Below the pieces are notes generated by a model. The model did no database searches. It worked only from the letters and a program-made list of their open reading frames with translations, and was not told where the DNA came from. From Pseudorhodoplanes sp. (GTDB taxonomy: Bacteria; Pseudomonadota; Alphaproteobacteria; Rhizobiales; Xanthobacteraceae): 64,000 nt of DNA. Both the position numbers and the translations under genes were made by a program. The stretch is taken from NCBI GenBank assembly GCA_032027085.1, contig JAVSMS010000001.1, positions 467,711 to 531,710 on the forward strand. The letters are read 5' to 3'. Positions 1-9,567 of this stretch are shown here, in pieces. Each line of letters begins with the position of its first letter. The stretch's first letter is position 1.

Positions 1-11
1 GCCCTACCCCC

Positions 12-809
12 GTGACCGAGGACGAGCTGCACGCCTATATCGATGGCGAATTGCCGGCCGACCGTCGCGGCGCTGTTGAGGCGTGGCTGGCCAGTCACCC
101 TGATGACGCCAATCTCGTCGGCGCATGGCGGGCGCAAGCCGAAATGATCCGGGCGCGCTATGGCGCCGCAGCCGACGAGGCGATCCCCGCAAGGCTGAAA
201 CTGGACCAGTTGCTGCGCAATGGGCGGCGTTGGCGCGCGGCCGCGGCTGCCGCGACCGTCGCCGCCTTCATCATCGGAGGTGTTGCAGGCTGGATGGCGC
301 GCGGCGCATCTGCCGCGGCGCCCGATGCATTCCAGACCTTTACCAGCGAGGCACTGGCCGCTCATCAACTCTATATCGGCGAAGTGCGTCATCCGATCGA
401 AGTCGGCGCCACCGAAAATCATCTGCTGCCGTGGCTGTCGCGCCGGGTCGGCACGCAATTGCGCGCACCCGATCTGACGGCGTTCGATTTCCGTCTGCTT
501 GGCGGACGGCTGCTGCCGAGCGCCACCGGACCGGCAGCTCTGTTCATGTATGAAAGCGGATCGGGCGAGCGCGTGACGCTCTATTGCGCGCATTTGAAAG
601 AACCGCCGACCGGCTTGCGTTACACCGCTGCCGACAACTTCGCCGCCGTGCACTGGGTGGAAGGCGATTATGGCTGGGTGCTCAGCGGACCGGCAGAGAA
701 GTCGCGGCTCAAGGGCCTCGCAAAATCGGTCTACGAGCAACTGGAAAACCGCGCCCCGCCCAGCAAGCGAACGACGGCGGAGCCGATGATGGTGCGGCGG
801 GGATCGTAA
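12..809 (+). CDS. Anti-sigma factor, membrane-anchored (5' end may lie outside window)
   Basis: Probable negative regulator of an ECF sigma factor that would be encoded just left of the window. The N-terminus (TEDELHAYIDGELP) is the usual opening of short alphaproteobacterial anti-sigma factors, followed by a helical region, one hydrophobic segment at about residues 76-95 and a roughly 165-residue C-terminal part that should be periplasmic. No Cys/His zinc-binding motif is seen, so it is not a ZAS-type protein. The first in-frame start visible is GTG at 12, but the frame stays open to the window edge, so the true start may be upstream. The family call rests on the N-terminal motif and topology. 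Confidence 0.75.
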   Translation: MTEDELHAYIDGELPADRRGAVEAWLASHPDDANLVGAWRAQAEMIRARYGAAADEAIPARLKLDQLLRNGRRWRAAAAAATVAAFIIGGVAGWMARGASAAAPDAFQTFTSEALAAHQLYIGEVRHPIEVGATENHLLPWLSRRVGTQLRAPDLTAFDFRLLGGRLLPSATGPAALFMYESGSGERVTLYCAHLKEPPTGLRYTAADNFAAVHWVEGDYGWVLSGPAEKSRLKGLAKSVYEQLENRAPPSKRTTAEPMMVRRGS

Positions 810-840
810 ACAGCTATTCCCCGCCGGCAAACCACAGGTT

Positions 841-966
841 CGTCATGTCTGCGTTCCCCGGTCCGGCCGAAGGCCGGCCGGAGTGTAAACTCCGTCGCGG
901 GCATCCATGTCCTTGCGCGTTTTCGAAACCAGAGACGTGAATGGCCGGGACAAGCCCGGCCATGAC
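841..966. repeat. Intergenic palindromic repeats (CCGGCC/GGCCGG and ATGGCCGGG/CCCGGCCAT hairpins)
   Basis: Two strong dyads lie in this gap. CCGGCC-GAA-GGCCGG spans 863-877, and ATGGCCGGG with its complement around a 5-base ACAAG loop spans 941-963. The second resembles the intergenic repeat near 19900 and those in the 52.8 kb gap. It may double as a transcription stop between the convergent anti-sigma and J-domain genes, but there is no U-tract. Confidence 0.6.
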
Positions 967-992
967 AAGTCATTTAAGCCTCACGTTCTTTC

Positions 993-1964
993 TTAACCGA
1001 GATCCTTCCTCGGATCATAGGGCTTGCCCTCGCGCCATTTGCGCATCAGATCATCCAGCTCTTCGTCCTTGCCGTCAGGCAGCATGATGCGGATGGCGGC
1101 GTAAAGATCGCCCTTGCCGTCTTTGGCCGGCAGCCCCTTTCCTTTCAGGCGGAATACGCGGCCGCTGTTGGTTCCGGCGGGAATCGACAATTCGACCGCG
1201 CCGTCGAGCGTCGGCACCCGCACCTTTCCGCCGAGCACCGCCTCATACAAAGTCACCGGCAGATCGAGCCGCAGATCGGCGCCGTCGCGCTCGAAAAACG
1301 GATGCTTGGCGACATTGACCGTGATCAGCGCGTCGCCCGCGCCGCCCGGTCCGGTGAATCCCTGACCCTTGAGACGAATCTGCTGGCCGTCGGTCAGCCC
1401 GAGCGGAATCTTGATGTCGACTTCTTTTCCGGTCGGCAGGCGCACGCGACGCGAACCGCCATGCGCCAGATCGCTGAGCGCGACCGTGATCGAGACCTGC
1501 ACGTCATGGCCGGAGGGAGCGGCCTCGAATTCCTCGGGCTCAAAACGCGCGCCGCCGCGGGCTGCGCCGGCGCGGCCACCCATCATGCCCCGAAGAATGT
1601 CTTCGAAGCCGCTGAACCCACCAGAACCGGAGCCTCGGCCTGTGCGGTGAAAGCCTTGCGGCCCCCAGGTGAAGCTTTCGAAATGTCCATCCTGACCGAA
1701 GCCGGCGCCCGGGTGCACGCCCTCGAAGCCGGCATAGCGCGGCTTGCCTTCGGCATCGATCTCCCCGGCGTCGAAAGCACGGCGCTTCTTGTCGTCGCCA
1801 AGGATTTCATAGGCCGAATTCAGCTCGGCGAATCGCGCCGCGGCCTTGGGATCGTCCTTGTTGGCGTCGGGGTGATACTTCTTCGCAAGCTTGCGGAAGG
1901 CGGACTTGATGTTGCCCGCACTTGCCCCCTTCGCCACCCCCAGAACCTCGTAGGGGTCGCGCAT
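993..1964 (-). CDS. DnaJ/CbpA-like J-domain co-chaperone
   Basis: J-domain at residues 1-68 with the HPD tripeptide at 31-33, which stimulates DnaK ATPase. A Gly/Phe-rich linker follows (about 75-140), then the two-lobed C-terminal substrate-binding region (about 150-310). No CxxCxGxG zinc-finger repeats are present, which separates it from DnaJ itself and places it with CbpA-type proteins. Its 323 residues match the CbpA size class. It is monocistronic and convergent with the anti-sigma gene. A cytosolic protein-folding role is inferred from family. The ATG has no strong Shine-Dalgarno, but the J-domain begins immediately at it. Confidence 0.9.
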   Translation of the reverse strand: MRDPYEVLGVAKGASAGNIKSAFRKLAKKYHPDANKDDPKAAARFAELNSAYEILGDDKKRRAFDAGEIDAEGKPRYAGFEGVHPGAGFGQDGHFESFTWGPQGFHRTGRGSGSGGFSGFEDILRGMMGGRAGAARGGARFEPEEFEAAPSGHDVQVSITVALSDLAHGGSRRVRLPTGKEVDIKIPLGLTDGQQIRLKGQGFTGPGGAGDALITVNVAKHPFFERDGADLRLDLPVTLYEAVLGGKVRVPTLDGAVELSIPAGTNSGRVFRLKGKGLPAKDGKGDLYAAIRIMLPDGKDEELDDLMRKWREGKPYDPRKDLG

Positions 1965-2059
1965 TCACACACTCCGTTCACGAAAGGGCCGAAACGGCCG
2001 GTCTGTTGGCCTAAATGTGGTGACATCGCCCCGGTTCCGCAACGCAGGCCGCGGCAGTG

Positions 2060-2569
2060 TCAGGAGCGCTTCCAGGGCGCCAGCTTGCGGACTTCCCATT
2101 TGCCGGACCGGCCCGCCCGGCAGGCCTCGCCCTGCAGCCACGATTCCGAGCCGCCATGCACGTAGCTGGCGAGGAAATCGCGGCACATGCGGCCGTCCTG
2201 GTTATAGGCGCTCGCAATCGGCGTCACCGTCCCGCGCGCCCCGGTCTGCGGGTTTTCCCAGGCCGTACTTGAATCCTTGCCGCCGCGGCCCAGAACTTCG
2301 CTGGCGGCGGCCCGCGCGAAGACCAGGTCGGTTTCGGGGGGCATGGCGGTGGCGACGGTGCCCGTGGTGTCGTCGGAGGCGACACTGGCCTGGGCCGTTC
2401 TGGCCTTGTCATCGGTCAAGGACCCAAGCTGATAGCTCGTGCTGCATCCCGCAGCCGACAAACCTGCCAGAAACGCCGCAACAGGCAGGCAGTTGCGCCA
2501 TAGGCGCGCCCTGCCCCATCCACTATAACGGTCAAGCCGGACCAGATATTTTTCGTCAGAGCCGGTCAC
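2060..2569 (-). CDS. RT0821/17-kDa surface antigen-like lipoprotein
   Basis: Small envelope protein with a hydrophobic leader ending in LSAAGC, an acceptable though not ideal lipobox, followed by a Ser/Thr/Ala-rich stretch. The C-terminal third ([26 protein letters not shown]) resembles the RT0821/Lpp0805 surface-protein family of alphaproteobacteria. Function is unknown; outer-membrane attachment is inferred from the leader. The start is uncertain. A longer frame to 2611 would overlap pdxH, so I prefer the GTG at 2569, which is preceded by GGGG six bases away and leaves the divergent pdxH start free. Confidence 0.65.
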   Translation of the reverse strand: MTGSDEKYLVRLDRYSGWGRARLWRNCLPVAAFLAGLSAAGCSTSYQLGSLTDDKARTAQASVASDDTTGTVATAMPPETDLVFARAAASEVLGRGGKDSSTAWENPQTGARGTVTPIASAYNQDGRMCRDFLASYVHGGSESWLQGEACRAGRSGKWEVRKLAPWKRS

Positions 2570-2584
2570 TCGGTGCCCCGCGGA

Positions 2585-3226
2585 ATGACAGACACAGACT
2601 CCATAGAACACCCCACTTGGTTAAAGAGTGGTGATTTCACGGACAGCGAGGAGCCGTTCCGGCTGTTCGCGGCGTGGCTGGAAGAGGCCACCGCATCCGA
2701 GCCCAATGATCCGACGGCCATGTCGCTGGCGACCGTGGACGACGATGGACTGCCGAATGTCCGGATGCTGCTGATGAAGGGCTTCGACGCCCGGGGCTTT
2801 GTCTTCTACACCAACCTCGACAGCCGCAAGGGTCGCGAGCTGGCGGCACATCCAAAAGCCGCCCTGATGTTTCACTGGAAATCGCTGAGCCGGCAGGTGC
2901 GCGTCCGCGGCCCGGTCGAAAGCGTCACGCCGGAAGAAGCCGACGCCTATTTCGCCACCCGGCCGCGCCTCTCGCAGATTGGCGCCTGGGCCAGCAAGCA
3001 ATCGGCGCCGCTGGAAAGCCGCCTCGCCTTTGAAAAGGCGGTGGCGTCATACACCGCGAAATATCCCGTCGGCGCGATTCCACGTCCGCCCAACTGGTCC
3101 GGCTTTCGCATTGTACCTCTGACATTCGAATTCTGGCACGACCGGCCTTTCCGGCTGCACGATCGCATCGAATTCCGGCGTGGGCACGCGGGCGAAGCCT
3201 GGACCAAAACACGGCTCTATCCGTGA
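2585..3226 (+). CDS. pdxH: Pyridoxamine 5'-phosphate oxidase
   Basis: FMN-dependent oxidation of pyridoxine/pyridoxamine 5'-phosphate to pyridoxal 5'-phosphate, the last step of PLP synthesis and salvage. Recognised by the FMN-binding block [18 protein letters not shown], the PLP-binding [10 protein letters not shown] and [12 protein letters not shown] segments, and the C-terminal RLYP. At 213 residues it has the normal length. ATG 2585 is preferred over an in-frame GTG at 2573. An SDR gene follows 16 bases downstream on the same strand, so they are probably cotranscribed. Confidence 0.95.
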   Translation: MTDTDSIEHPTWLKSGDFTDSEEPFRLFAAWLEEATASEPNDPTAMSLATVDDDGLPNVRMLLMKGFDARGFVFYTNLDSRKGRELAAHPKAALMFHWKSLSRQVRVRGPVESVTPEEADAYFATRPRLSQIGAWASKQSAPLESRLAFEKAVASYTAKYPVGAIPRPPNWSGFRIVPLTFEFWHDRPFRLHDRIEFRRGHAGEAWTKTRLYP

Positions 3227-3242
3227 TCTGCTAGAGTGACTC

Positions 3243-3998
3243 ATGCCGCAATCGAACGACAATCATCCCCGCCGCACCCTTCTGCTGACAGGAGCTAGCC
3301 GCGGCATCGGCCACGCCACGGTGAAACGCTTTTCCGCCGCCGGCTGGCGCGTCATCACATGCTCGCGCCATGCCTTCCCGGAAAACTGTCCATGGGAAAT
3401 GGGGCCGGAGGATCACATCCAGGTCGATCTCGCCGATTCCAAGAACACCGAGGAAGCCATTGCCGAGATTAAACGCCGTCTCGCGGATGGTCTGCTTCAT
3501 GCGCTTGTCAACAATGCCGCGATCTCGCCCAAGGCTGAGGGCGGAACGCGCCTGAGCTCGCTCGATACGACAATCGATGTCTGGCAACACGTGTTCAACG
3601 TGAACTTTTTCGCGCCGATCATGCTGGCGCGCGGCCTGCTCAATGAGCTCAAGGCCGCGCATGGATCAGTCGTCAACGTCACATCGATCGCGGGATCGCG
3701 CGTGCACCCCTTCGCGGGTGCGGCCTATGCGACATCGAAAGCAGCGCTCGCGTCGCTGACGCGGGAAATGGCCGCGGATTTTGGCGCCGTCGGTGTGCGC
3801 GTGAACGCCATCGCACCGGGCGAAATCGACACGTCCATCCTTTCGCCGGGGACCGAAAAAATCGTCGAACAGCAAATCCCGCTGCGGCGGCTCGGCACGC
3901 CGGACGAAGTAGCCAAGATCATCTATGTGCTGTGCACCGACACGTCGTCCTACGTGAACGGCGCCGAAATCCACATCAATGGCGGACAGCACGTCTAA
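3243..3998 (+). CDS. SDR-family NAD(P)-dependent oxidoreductase
   Basis: Classical short-chain dehydrogenase/reductase. It has the cofactor motif TGASRGIG at 16-23, NNAAI for the central strand, a catalytic Ser in NVTSIAGS, the YATSK pair at Tyr162/Lys166, and a C-terminal NGAEIHINGG typical of FabG-like enzymes. Substrate is not deducible. Placement directly behind pdxH suggests shared transcription but does not prove a role in B6 metabolism. Its stop is only six bases from the stop of the convergent corA gene. Confidence 0.88.
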   Translation: MPQSNDNHPRRTLLLTGASRGIGHATVKRFSAAGWRVITCSRHAFPENCPWEMGPEDHIQVDLADSKNTEEAIAEIKRRLADGLLHALVNNAAISPKAEGGTRLSSLDTTIDVWQHVFNVNFFAPIMLARGLLNELKAAHGSVVNVTSIAGSRVHPFAGAAYATSKAALASLTREMAADFGAVGVRVNAIAPGEIDTSILSPGTEKIVEQQIPLRRLGTPDEVAKIIYVLCTDTSSYVNGAEIHINGGQHV

Positions 3999-4004
3999 CG
4001 GCGG

Positions 4005-4982
4005 TCAAAGCCACCTGCGCCATTTGAAATAAAGATACGGCAGCACGGCGGCCATGATCATCACCCCGATCGCGAAGGGATAGCCGAGAACCCATTTGAG
4101 TTCCGGCATGACATCAAAATTCATGCCGTAGATCGAGGCGACCAGGGTCGGCGGCATGAAGACCACAGCCGCCACCGAGAAAATCTTGATGATGTTGTTC
4201 TGTTCGATCGAGACCACCCCCACCATCGCATCCAGCAGGAAGGTGATATTGTTGGTCAGAAAGGTGGTGTGATCCGACAACGACTGCACGTCGCGCTGCA
4301 TCGACTTGAGCTGCGCCCGCATTTCCTTCGACCAGCGCACTCCCTCTTCCTCATTGGCGAGGAAAAGAATGAGCCGCATGATCGACACCAGACTTTCGCG
4401 AACCTTGGAGGACAAATCGCCCTTGCGGCCAATGGTCTGCAGAATAACGGGATAGCGGCGCGACCGCTCGCTGACCGAGAGCTTGCGGTTGAAAATGTCG
4501 AATGAAACGCGATCAACCTCGGTGCCGACCCGCTCCAGAATATCGGCGGCGCGGTCGATCACCGCGTCCAGCAAATCCATGAGCACCACATGCCCGGTAA
4601 TATGCTGCGGGCAGGACTTGCCGAGTTTGTGACGGATGATGGCGAATGGCCTGGGCTCGTCGTAGCGCACCGTGATCAGGCGCTGGCCGGCCAGGATGAA
4701 AGTTACCGGCGTGGTCTTGGGCACCGGCGAATCCGACTGGCACATCAGCGTCGCCGTCATGTATCGGGCGCCATTCTCGAAATAAAGCCGGCTCGACAGC
4801 TCGATTTCCTGCATCTCGTCGTGGGTCGGTATCGAGACGCCGACCAGCGATTCAACCAGCTTGTCTTCGTCGTAGGAGGGGTTGACGAGATCGATCCAGA
4901 TTGCGGCTTCGGGAATTCCTTCCCCCGAGCCCATAACCCGTTGTTCGAGATTGCCGCCTTGCGGAACGTAGATCGACAGCAT
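4005..4982 (-). CDS. corA: CorA-family magnesium/divalent cation transporter
   Basis: A 325-residue protein with a large cytosolic N-terminal domain, a long coiled helix, and two C-terminal membrane helices. The first ends in YGMNF (GMN at 286-288), the CorA selectivity signature, and the second ends in a basic tail (KWRRW). It should form a homopentameric channel for Mg2+, possibly Co2+/Ni2+. The initiation region has no clear Shine-Dalgarno, but the N-terminus aligns with the family. Confidence 0.93.
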   Translation of the reverse strand: MLSIYVPQGGNLEQRVMGSGEGIPEAAIWIDLVNPSYDEDKLVESLVGVSIPTHDEMQEIELSSRLYFENGARYMTATLMCQSDSPVPKTTPVTFILAGQRLITVRYDEPRPFAIIRHKLGKSCPQHITGHVVLMDLLDAVIDRAADILERVGTEVDRVSFDIFNRKLSVSERSRRYPVILQTIGRKGDLSSKVRESLVSIMRLILFLANEEEGVRWSKEMRAQLKSMQRDVQSLSDHTTFLTNNITFLLDAMVGVVSIEQNNIIKIFSVAAVVFMPPTLVASIYGMNFDVMPELKWVLGYPFAIGVMIMAAVLPYLYFKWRRWL

Positions 4983-5105
4983 GGTGCGCCCGCCCGATAG
5001 GGTGACCCCGTCGCCACGGCAGGCGCAGCAGCGGGCGGCACAGAATTGAGCCCGCCCGCGCTCCCACGCAAGTGAAATTCTTTGAGTTACAGCGGATTAG
5101 CGATC

Positions 5106-5267
5106 TTAGCGCTGGCTCTCGCTGGGCGCGTAAGCCGGGTTCTTGCTCTCGCCCTTGTAGGTCAGGGCGGCCGCCACCGCTGAAATTCCGATCCGGCCGT
5201 AGCGGCGATCCAGATCGCCTGCCTTACGGGTCTCGTCCGAGCCGGTCTCGGCCTTCGGCGAATTCAT
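5106..5267 (-). CDS. Small conserved-type hypothetical protein (53 aa)
   Basis: A short open frame starting at ATG 5267, preceded by a near-perfect Shine-Dalgarno (AGGAGGAAGTG directly before ATG). The product begins MNSPKAETG, has a basic centre (DLDRRYGRIG) followed by ISAVAAALTYKGES, and ends PSESQR. It has no signal peptide or full transmembrane helix. The strong ribosome site, coding-like composition and isolated position between corA and the L,D-transpeptidase support a real gene. I do not recognise a function. Confidence 0.7.
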   Translation of the reverse strand: MNSPKAETGSDETRKAGDLDRRYGRIGISAVAAALTYKGESKNPAYAPSESQR

Positions 5268-5662
5268 CACTTCCTCCTGAGTCTTTTCGTCGTCGTCCCA
5301 ATGCCATGACAGGTAGTCATCGGATCAGGATTCCGTGGGGCGGAAATAAGCGCCGAATGGTAAGACTTTGCGGCATTTCCGCCTCAAACCTTTGTGTTCT
5401 TGGCCGGCCGGAACGTTCATCCGAGTCTCTTTTTGTCGTCGGCCTACAGGGTAAACCATCGATTAACGGCTTGATGCCAAGCTTGAATTCCGTTCCGACG
5501 GGTCTTTGATGACACAACCGAGATGACGCAGGTGAATGATGCAATCCTGCAACAGTTTCACAAGGACCGCCGGGCGACCGCACGTCTATGCTGGAAAATC
5601 AGGGGTTTTCTTGTCTATTGGATGGGGCGGGGACGAGTCTCGCAGCGGACACAGATTGATTG
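5268..5662. other. Intergenic region, no gene seen
   Basis: About 395 bases between two divergently transcribed genes (the 53-aa gene leftward, the L,D-transpeptidase rightward), so both promoters should lie here. No open frame with a plausible ribosome site, strong hairpin or recognisable operator was found. The sequence is less GC-rich than the flanking genes, as expected for a promoter region. Confidence 0.5.
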
Positions 5663-6358
5663 ATGGGGAATAGAATGGCGATGCGCGCAGTTGCGCTTCT
5701 GCTGATCGGCCTGAGCCTTGGCGGCTGTGTCACGGCATCGAACTCGACGCCGGAGCCCGCCTCCGGCGCCGCCATGACCTCCCGCGACAAGGAGCTTCTC
5801 GCCAAGGCGCCCTATGCCAAGGCGACCATCCCCGAGCCTTATCGCCGGCATATCGTTACCTACCACCGCAAGGAAGCGCCTGGCTCCATCGTGGTCGATT
5901 CCGACGCGCGCTATCTCTATTACGTGCTGCCGGAAGGCAAGGCGATCCGCTACGGCATTACCGTGGGTGAAGAAGCGCTCGCCTTTTCCGGCATCGCCAA
6001 GGTTGGCCGCAAGGCCGAATGGCCGACCTGGGTCCCGACCGCCGCGATCAAGGAGCGGCTCGGCCCAAGCATTCCGAACCAGGTCGGGCCCGGCCCGCAT
6101 AATCCGCTTGGCGCGCGCGCACTGTATCTGCACCTCGGCAACAAGGACACACTTTACCGCATCCACGGCACCAACCAGCCGGAGCTAATTGGCTCGGCCG
6201 TCTCGTCGGGCTGCATCCGCATGACCAACGAAGACGTCATCGATCTCTATGAGCGCGTGAAACTTGGCACCGTCGTTGTCGTGCTGGCGCCGAAACAGGG
6301 CGACTCGCCGTTCAATCCGCAAGTCGCGCTGCACAACATGGACCGCTTCAGCTTCTAA
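5663..6358 (+). CDS. L,D-transpeptidase (YkuD domain), lipoprotein
   Basis: Peptidoglycan enzyme forming 3-3 cross-links or attaching proteins to the wall. The leader ends LSLGGC, giving a lipidated Cys22. The YkuD catalytic motif is complete: His168 in HGTNQP and Cys184 in SSGCIRM. The substrate block NPLGARALYLHLG precedes it. At about 231 residues it is typical of single-domain alphaproteobacterial Ldts. Start ATG 5663 is preceded by an in-frame TTG; ATG 5675 is also possible. A bidirectional terminator lies 22 bases after the stop. Confidence 0.92.
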   Translation: MGNRMAMRAVALLLIGLSLGGCVTASNSTPEPASGAAMTSRDKELLAKAPYAKATIPEPYRRHIVTYHRKEAPGSIVVDSDARYLYYVLPEGKAIRYGITVGEEALAFSGIAKVGRKAEWPTWVPTAAIKERLGPSIPNQVGPGPHNPLGARALYLHLGNKDTLYRIHGTNQPELIGSAVSSGCIRMTNEDVIDLYERVKLGTVVVVLAPKQGDSPFNPQVALHNMDRFSF

Positions 6359-6380
6359 TTGCCAACCAGGGCAAGACAAT

Positions 6381-6410
6381 AAAAGCGCCGGGCCTCGTCC
6401 GGCGCTTTTT
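6381..6410. terminator. Bidirectional intrinsic terminator
   Basis: AAAAGCGCCGG and its complement flank a seven-base loop, giving an 11-bp stem with A-tract on one side and T-tract on the other. It lies between convergent genes, the L,D-transpeptidase on the plus strand and the phosphoesterase on the minus strand, and can serve both. Confidence 0.9.
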
Positions 6411-6420
6411 GTTTCTGTGT

Positions 6421-7347
6421 TCAGCCGATCTCGATGCGCAGGATTTCCGGCTGCACGCCGAGCCGGGCTGGAATGCTGCTCGTTCCAAGACCGCCCGAGA
6501 CAATCAGGTGGCGCCCGTCTTCGATGACGTGGCCATAGGCATAGCGCGCTCCGTAAATCGACGGAACGAAATGCTCCCACAGGAACGGGATGCGGATCTG
6601 GCCGCCATGCGTATGACCGCACAGCGTCAGCGCGACGCGGTCCGGCACCTTCGGGAAGACATCCGGCTCATGCGCAAGCAGAATAACCGGATCGTCGGTG
6701 GCGACGCGCTTCAGTGTTCCCGGCAGATCATCAACGCCACGAAAGTTATGCGGGCCAATCTTGTGAGCCAGCTGATCGCCCAGGCCCGCCAGCCAGAATT
6801 TGGCGCCGGGTTTGCCGAGCAGCAGCGCGTCATTTTCCAGCACGGGAATTTTCACGTCAGCGAAGGCGCGGCGTGTGCCGCCGACATTGTGCCACCAGTC
6901 GTGATTGCCGAGGATCGCGTAGACGCCGAGCGGCGCGCGCAACCGCGCCAACTCTCCCGCCCAGGCTTCAGTCGACACAACTTCGGTAATGAAGCGATGC
7001 GTGGCAAAATAATCGCCCAACAACACCACGAGGTCCGAGCGCTGCAAATTGGCGACATCAACGATGTTGCGAATGCGCGCCAGTCCCATGTTGGGGCCGC
7101 CGGCATGCAGATCGGCAATGACCGTGATGCTCAGCCTGTGGCCGGCGCGCCAGGTTGGCGGCGTGAGGCGATAGCGCCTCACCTGCAGGGCTTGGGCCGC
7201 TTCAATGCCCGCATACGCGGCGGTCACCGGACCCACCAGTGTGGTCAGGCTTGCGGCCCCCAGGATCAGCGAGCGGCGGGTCAGGCCGGCATGGCTTCGC
7301 GGCCGCGTCGTACCGTCTGCGCCGCTGTGAAAATCAAGAGGTCTCAT
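6421..7347 (-). CDS. Metallophosphoesterase with Tat-type signal
   Basis: Calcineurin-like phosphoesterase of the YkuE/LpxH-like membrane-associated group. Dinuclear-metal motifs appear in order: ADLHAGG, LLGDYF, GNHDWW, LLAHEPD and GHTHGGQ. The N-terminus carries TRRSLILGAA followed by a hydrophobic stretch, a twin-arginine signal, so the enzyme should act in the periplasm or as a membrane-anchored protein. Substrate is unknown; some relatives hydrolyse UDP-diacylglucosamine or lipid phosphates. The gene to its right (extensin-like) is also minus strand, 60 bases upstream. Confidence 0.9.
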   Translation of the reverse strand: MRPLDFHSGADGTTRPRSHAGLTRRSLILGAASLTTLVGPVTAAYAGIEAAQALQVRRYRLTPPTWRAGHRLSITVIADLHAGGPNMGLARIRNIVDVANLQRSDLVVLLGDYFATHRFITEVVSTEAWAGELARLRAPLGVYAILGNHDWWHNVGGTRRAFADVKIPVLENDALLLGKPGAKFWLAGLGDQLAHKIGPHNFRGVDDLPGTLKRVATDDPVILLAHEPDVFPKVPDRVALTLCGHTHGGQIRIPFLWEHFVPSIYGARYAYGHVIEDGRHLIVSGGLGTSSIPARLGVQPEILRIEIG

Positions 7348-7407
7348 GCCGGGGTCATATCGCCTTGACGATGAAGGGAGGGTTCACGGGGATTCATAAA
7401 GTCAGGG

Positions 7408-8250
7408 TCATTCATTGCTGGCCGCCTGTGGCGCTTCCGCAGGCCGTGGCCGCGGCAGCGGAATATCAGGCACGGGGTCCAGAACGTTCCACTGGCAGAG
7501 CCGATAGCCGCCCCGCCGCTCCGCCAGATCCATATGAATGTGAGTCTCGTGATGTCCGTCGGAGCCCGGCCCCAGAACGGTGGTGAAGCGCGCGCAGACA
7601 CTCGTCTTCACGGTCTCGCGGAAATCTTTCGACAGGGTGCGGTCGGTCAGTCCAGCGAATTTGCCGTTCGACAATGCGACGCCGCGGATATCGATGGCGT
7701 TGGCCATGCCGTGTTCGCTGATCTTCGCGCCGGCAACGCGGTTGCGTCCGCGGCAATCAAATGAGGCGTAATTGTCGAGCGTGCGCACCGCCGCGCCGAG
7801 ACCGGCGACGGCCGCGGTGACATCATCGCGCACCCAATGGGCGAGCGTCTCGGCCATGCCGCAGCGGAGGATCGCGGGCGGCGTCACCGCCACCTGGCTC
7901 CCGTCCTTCAGGATGATTGCTTGGAGCTTCACCACATCGGTTGCCCCGCAATCGCCAGGGCCCATGACAGGCGGCTGGGCTTCGATCACCGCGATCTCTC
8001 CCCCGATCTTGAGCTGGCAGACGGAAGCCTGAACAGGTGCCGGCGTCGCGGGCGCCGGTTCCGGATCGGCGGCGAATGCTTCCATCGGCGGCGCCAGGAT
8101 GACGGCCGGCGCCGTATCCGCGCGCGAAGGGGCGGCCGCGGCATTGCCTCGATCCGGCTTGGCGCGCGGCAACGGGACGTCGCGCGCGGCAGCGCCATCC
8201 GCCGCGGCCACGCAAAGCGCCAATAAAATAGGGGAAAAGACAGGCTTCAC
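7408..8250 (-). CDS. Extensin-like family protein
   Basis: Exported protein of 280 residues. A signal peptide (about residues 1-23, ending AAARD), a Pro/Ala-rich linker, and a C-terminal extensin-like domain (about 95-255) containing HGMANAIDIRG, HHETHIHMDL and GYRLCQW. The paired His and Cys residues resemble D-Ala-D-Ala carboxypeptidase/VanY-like metal sites, so a cell-wall role is plausible, but the family's activity is not established. It is common in Hyphomicrobiales. Confidence 0.85.
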   Translation of the reverse strand: MKPVFSPILLALCVAAADGAAARDVPLPRAKPDRGNAAAAPSRADTAPAVILAPPMEAFAADPEPAPATPAPVQASVCQLKIGGEIAVIEAQPPVMGPGDCGATDVVKLQAIILKDGSQVAVTPPAILRCGMAETLAHWVRDDVTAAVAGLGAAVRTLDNYASFDCRGRNRVAGAKISEHGMANAIDIRGVALSNGKFAGLTDRTLSKDFRETVKTSVCARFTTVLGPGSDGHHETHIHMDLAERRGGYRLCQWNVLDPVPDIPLPRPRPAEAPQAASNE

Positions 8251-8351
8251 GGGACCGGTCTCGGCAGAGATTGCGGCAATTCTGGGGGATGCCAGAATAG
8301 GCTGGATTCGGCCGCGATTCTGCCGCCTCCGTCTTCGGTGCGTGACGTTTC

Positions 8352-9476
8352 ATGACATTCGACGTGGCCGTGATCGGCCTTGGCGCCATGGGCAGCGCCG
8401 CGCTCTATCATCTGGCCCGCCGCAATGTCCGCGCCGTCGGGATCGAGCGCTTCTCGCCCGGTCACGAGCGAGGTTCCTCGCATGGCTCGACCCGCATCAT
8501 CCGGCTCGGCTATTTCGAACATCCCTCCTATGTGCCGCTGCTGCGGCGGGCCTATGCGCTGTGGCGCGAACTGGAAGCTGCTAGCGGCCGATCGCTGATG
8601 ACCATCACCGGCATTGCGGAGGTCGGAGCCGAAGACTCCGAACTCGTGCAGGGCACGCTCGCCTCCTCCCGCCTGCACGATCTGCCGCACGAGATCCTCG
8701 ACGCGACCGCACTGATGCGGCGCTATCCGGCCTTTTGCCTGCCCGCCGATTTCATCGGCGTCGTCCAGCCCGATGGCGGCTATCTGGAAGCGGAAGCCGC
8801 CGTTCAGACGCATCTTGATCTTGCCAGCGCTGCCGGCGCGGATATCCGCGACAAGCAGCGTGTGCTGGCCATCGAGCCGCACGCCCGCGGCGTTCGCATC
8901 ATTCTGGATTCGGCAACCATCGATGCGAATGCGGCAATCGTAACGGCGGGGCCGTGGACGACATCGCTGCTGCCGGACCTGCCGATCGACCTGCAGGTCA
9001 CGCGTCAGGCCGTGTTGTGGACCGAGCCCGCGGATCGCGCTCTTTTCATGCCGGAACGTTTTCCGGTCTTCATGATCGAGACCGACCGAGGTATTCACTA
9101 TGGGTTTCCGCTGCATGGCTCCGACGGCGTGAAGATCGCGAAGCATCACCACTCCGACGAGATCGTCGACCCGGAGACCTACGACCGGCAAGTCAGGCCG
9201 CAGGATGAGCGGGTCGTGCGCGACGTCATTTCCGAATATCTTCCCGCCGCAAATGGAAAGATATTGAGCGCAAAGACCTGCCTCTACACCATGAGCCCGG
9301 ACGAGCATTTCATCGTCGATGTCCTGTCCGGCCATCCGCAGATTGTCGTCGCCTCGCCCTGTTCGGGGCACGGCTTCAAGTTTGCACCGGTGATCGGGGA
9401 GACATTGGCCGATCTTGCCCTGTCCGGCCAGACCACGAACGACATCAGCCGCTTCCGGTTGGCGCGCTTTTCTTGA
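8352..9476 (+). CDS. solA: N-methyl-L-tryptophan/sarcosine oxidase-like FAD amine oxidase
   Basis: Monomeric sarcosine oxidase/SolA family, oxidising secondary amino acids with O2 to give H2O2. The Rossmann motif GLGAMGS is at the N-terminus, followed by RGSSHGSTRIIR, the flavin-contacting block of this family. Cys337 in SPCSGHGFK matches the cysteine that binds FAD covalently in monomeric sarcosine oxidase. Length 374 is normal. The true substrate (sarcosine, N-methyltryptophan or another N-methyl amine) cannot be told. It is divergent from the extensin-like gene with a 101-base gap. Confidence 0.88.
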   Translation: MTFDVAVIGLGAMGSAALYHLARRNVRAVGIERFSPGHERGSSHGSTRIIRLGYFEHPSYVPLLRRAYALWRELEAASGRSLMTITGIAEVGAEDSELVQGTLASSRLHDLPHEILDATALMRRYPAFCLPADFIGVVQPDGGYLEAEAAVQTHLDLASAAGADIRDKQRVLAIEPHARGVRIILDSATIDANAAIVTAGPWTTSLLPDLPIDLQVTRQAVLWTEPADRALFMPERFPVFMIETDRGIHYGFPLHGSDGVKIAKHHHSDEIVDPETYDRQVRPQDERVVRDVISEYLPAANGKILSAKTCLYTMSPDEHFIVDVLSGHPQIVVASPCSGHGFKFAPVIGETLADLALSGQTTNDISRFRLARFS

Positions 9477-9567
9477 GACGTCCGAGCGGCCCTTGCACTG
9501 CACCGGCAGCAGGCTAACCTTGCGTTGACTGCCCACAGAAGGCAGCGCGGGAGCGAAAGGAAACGCC

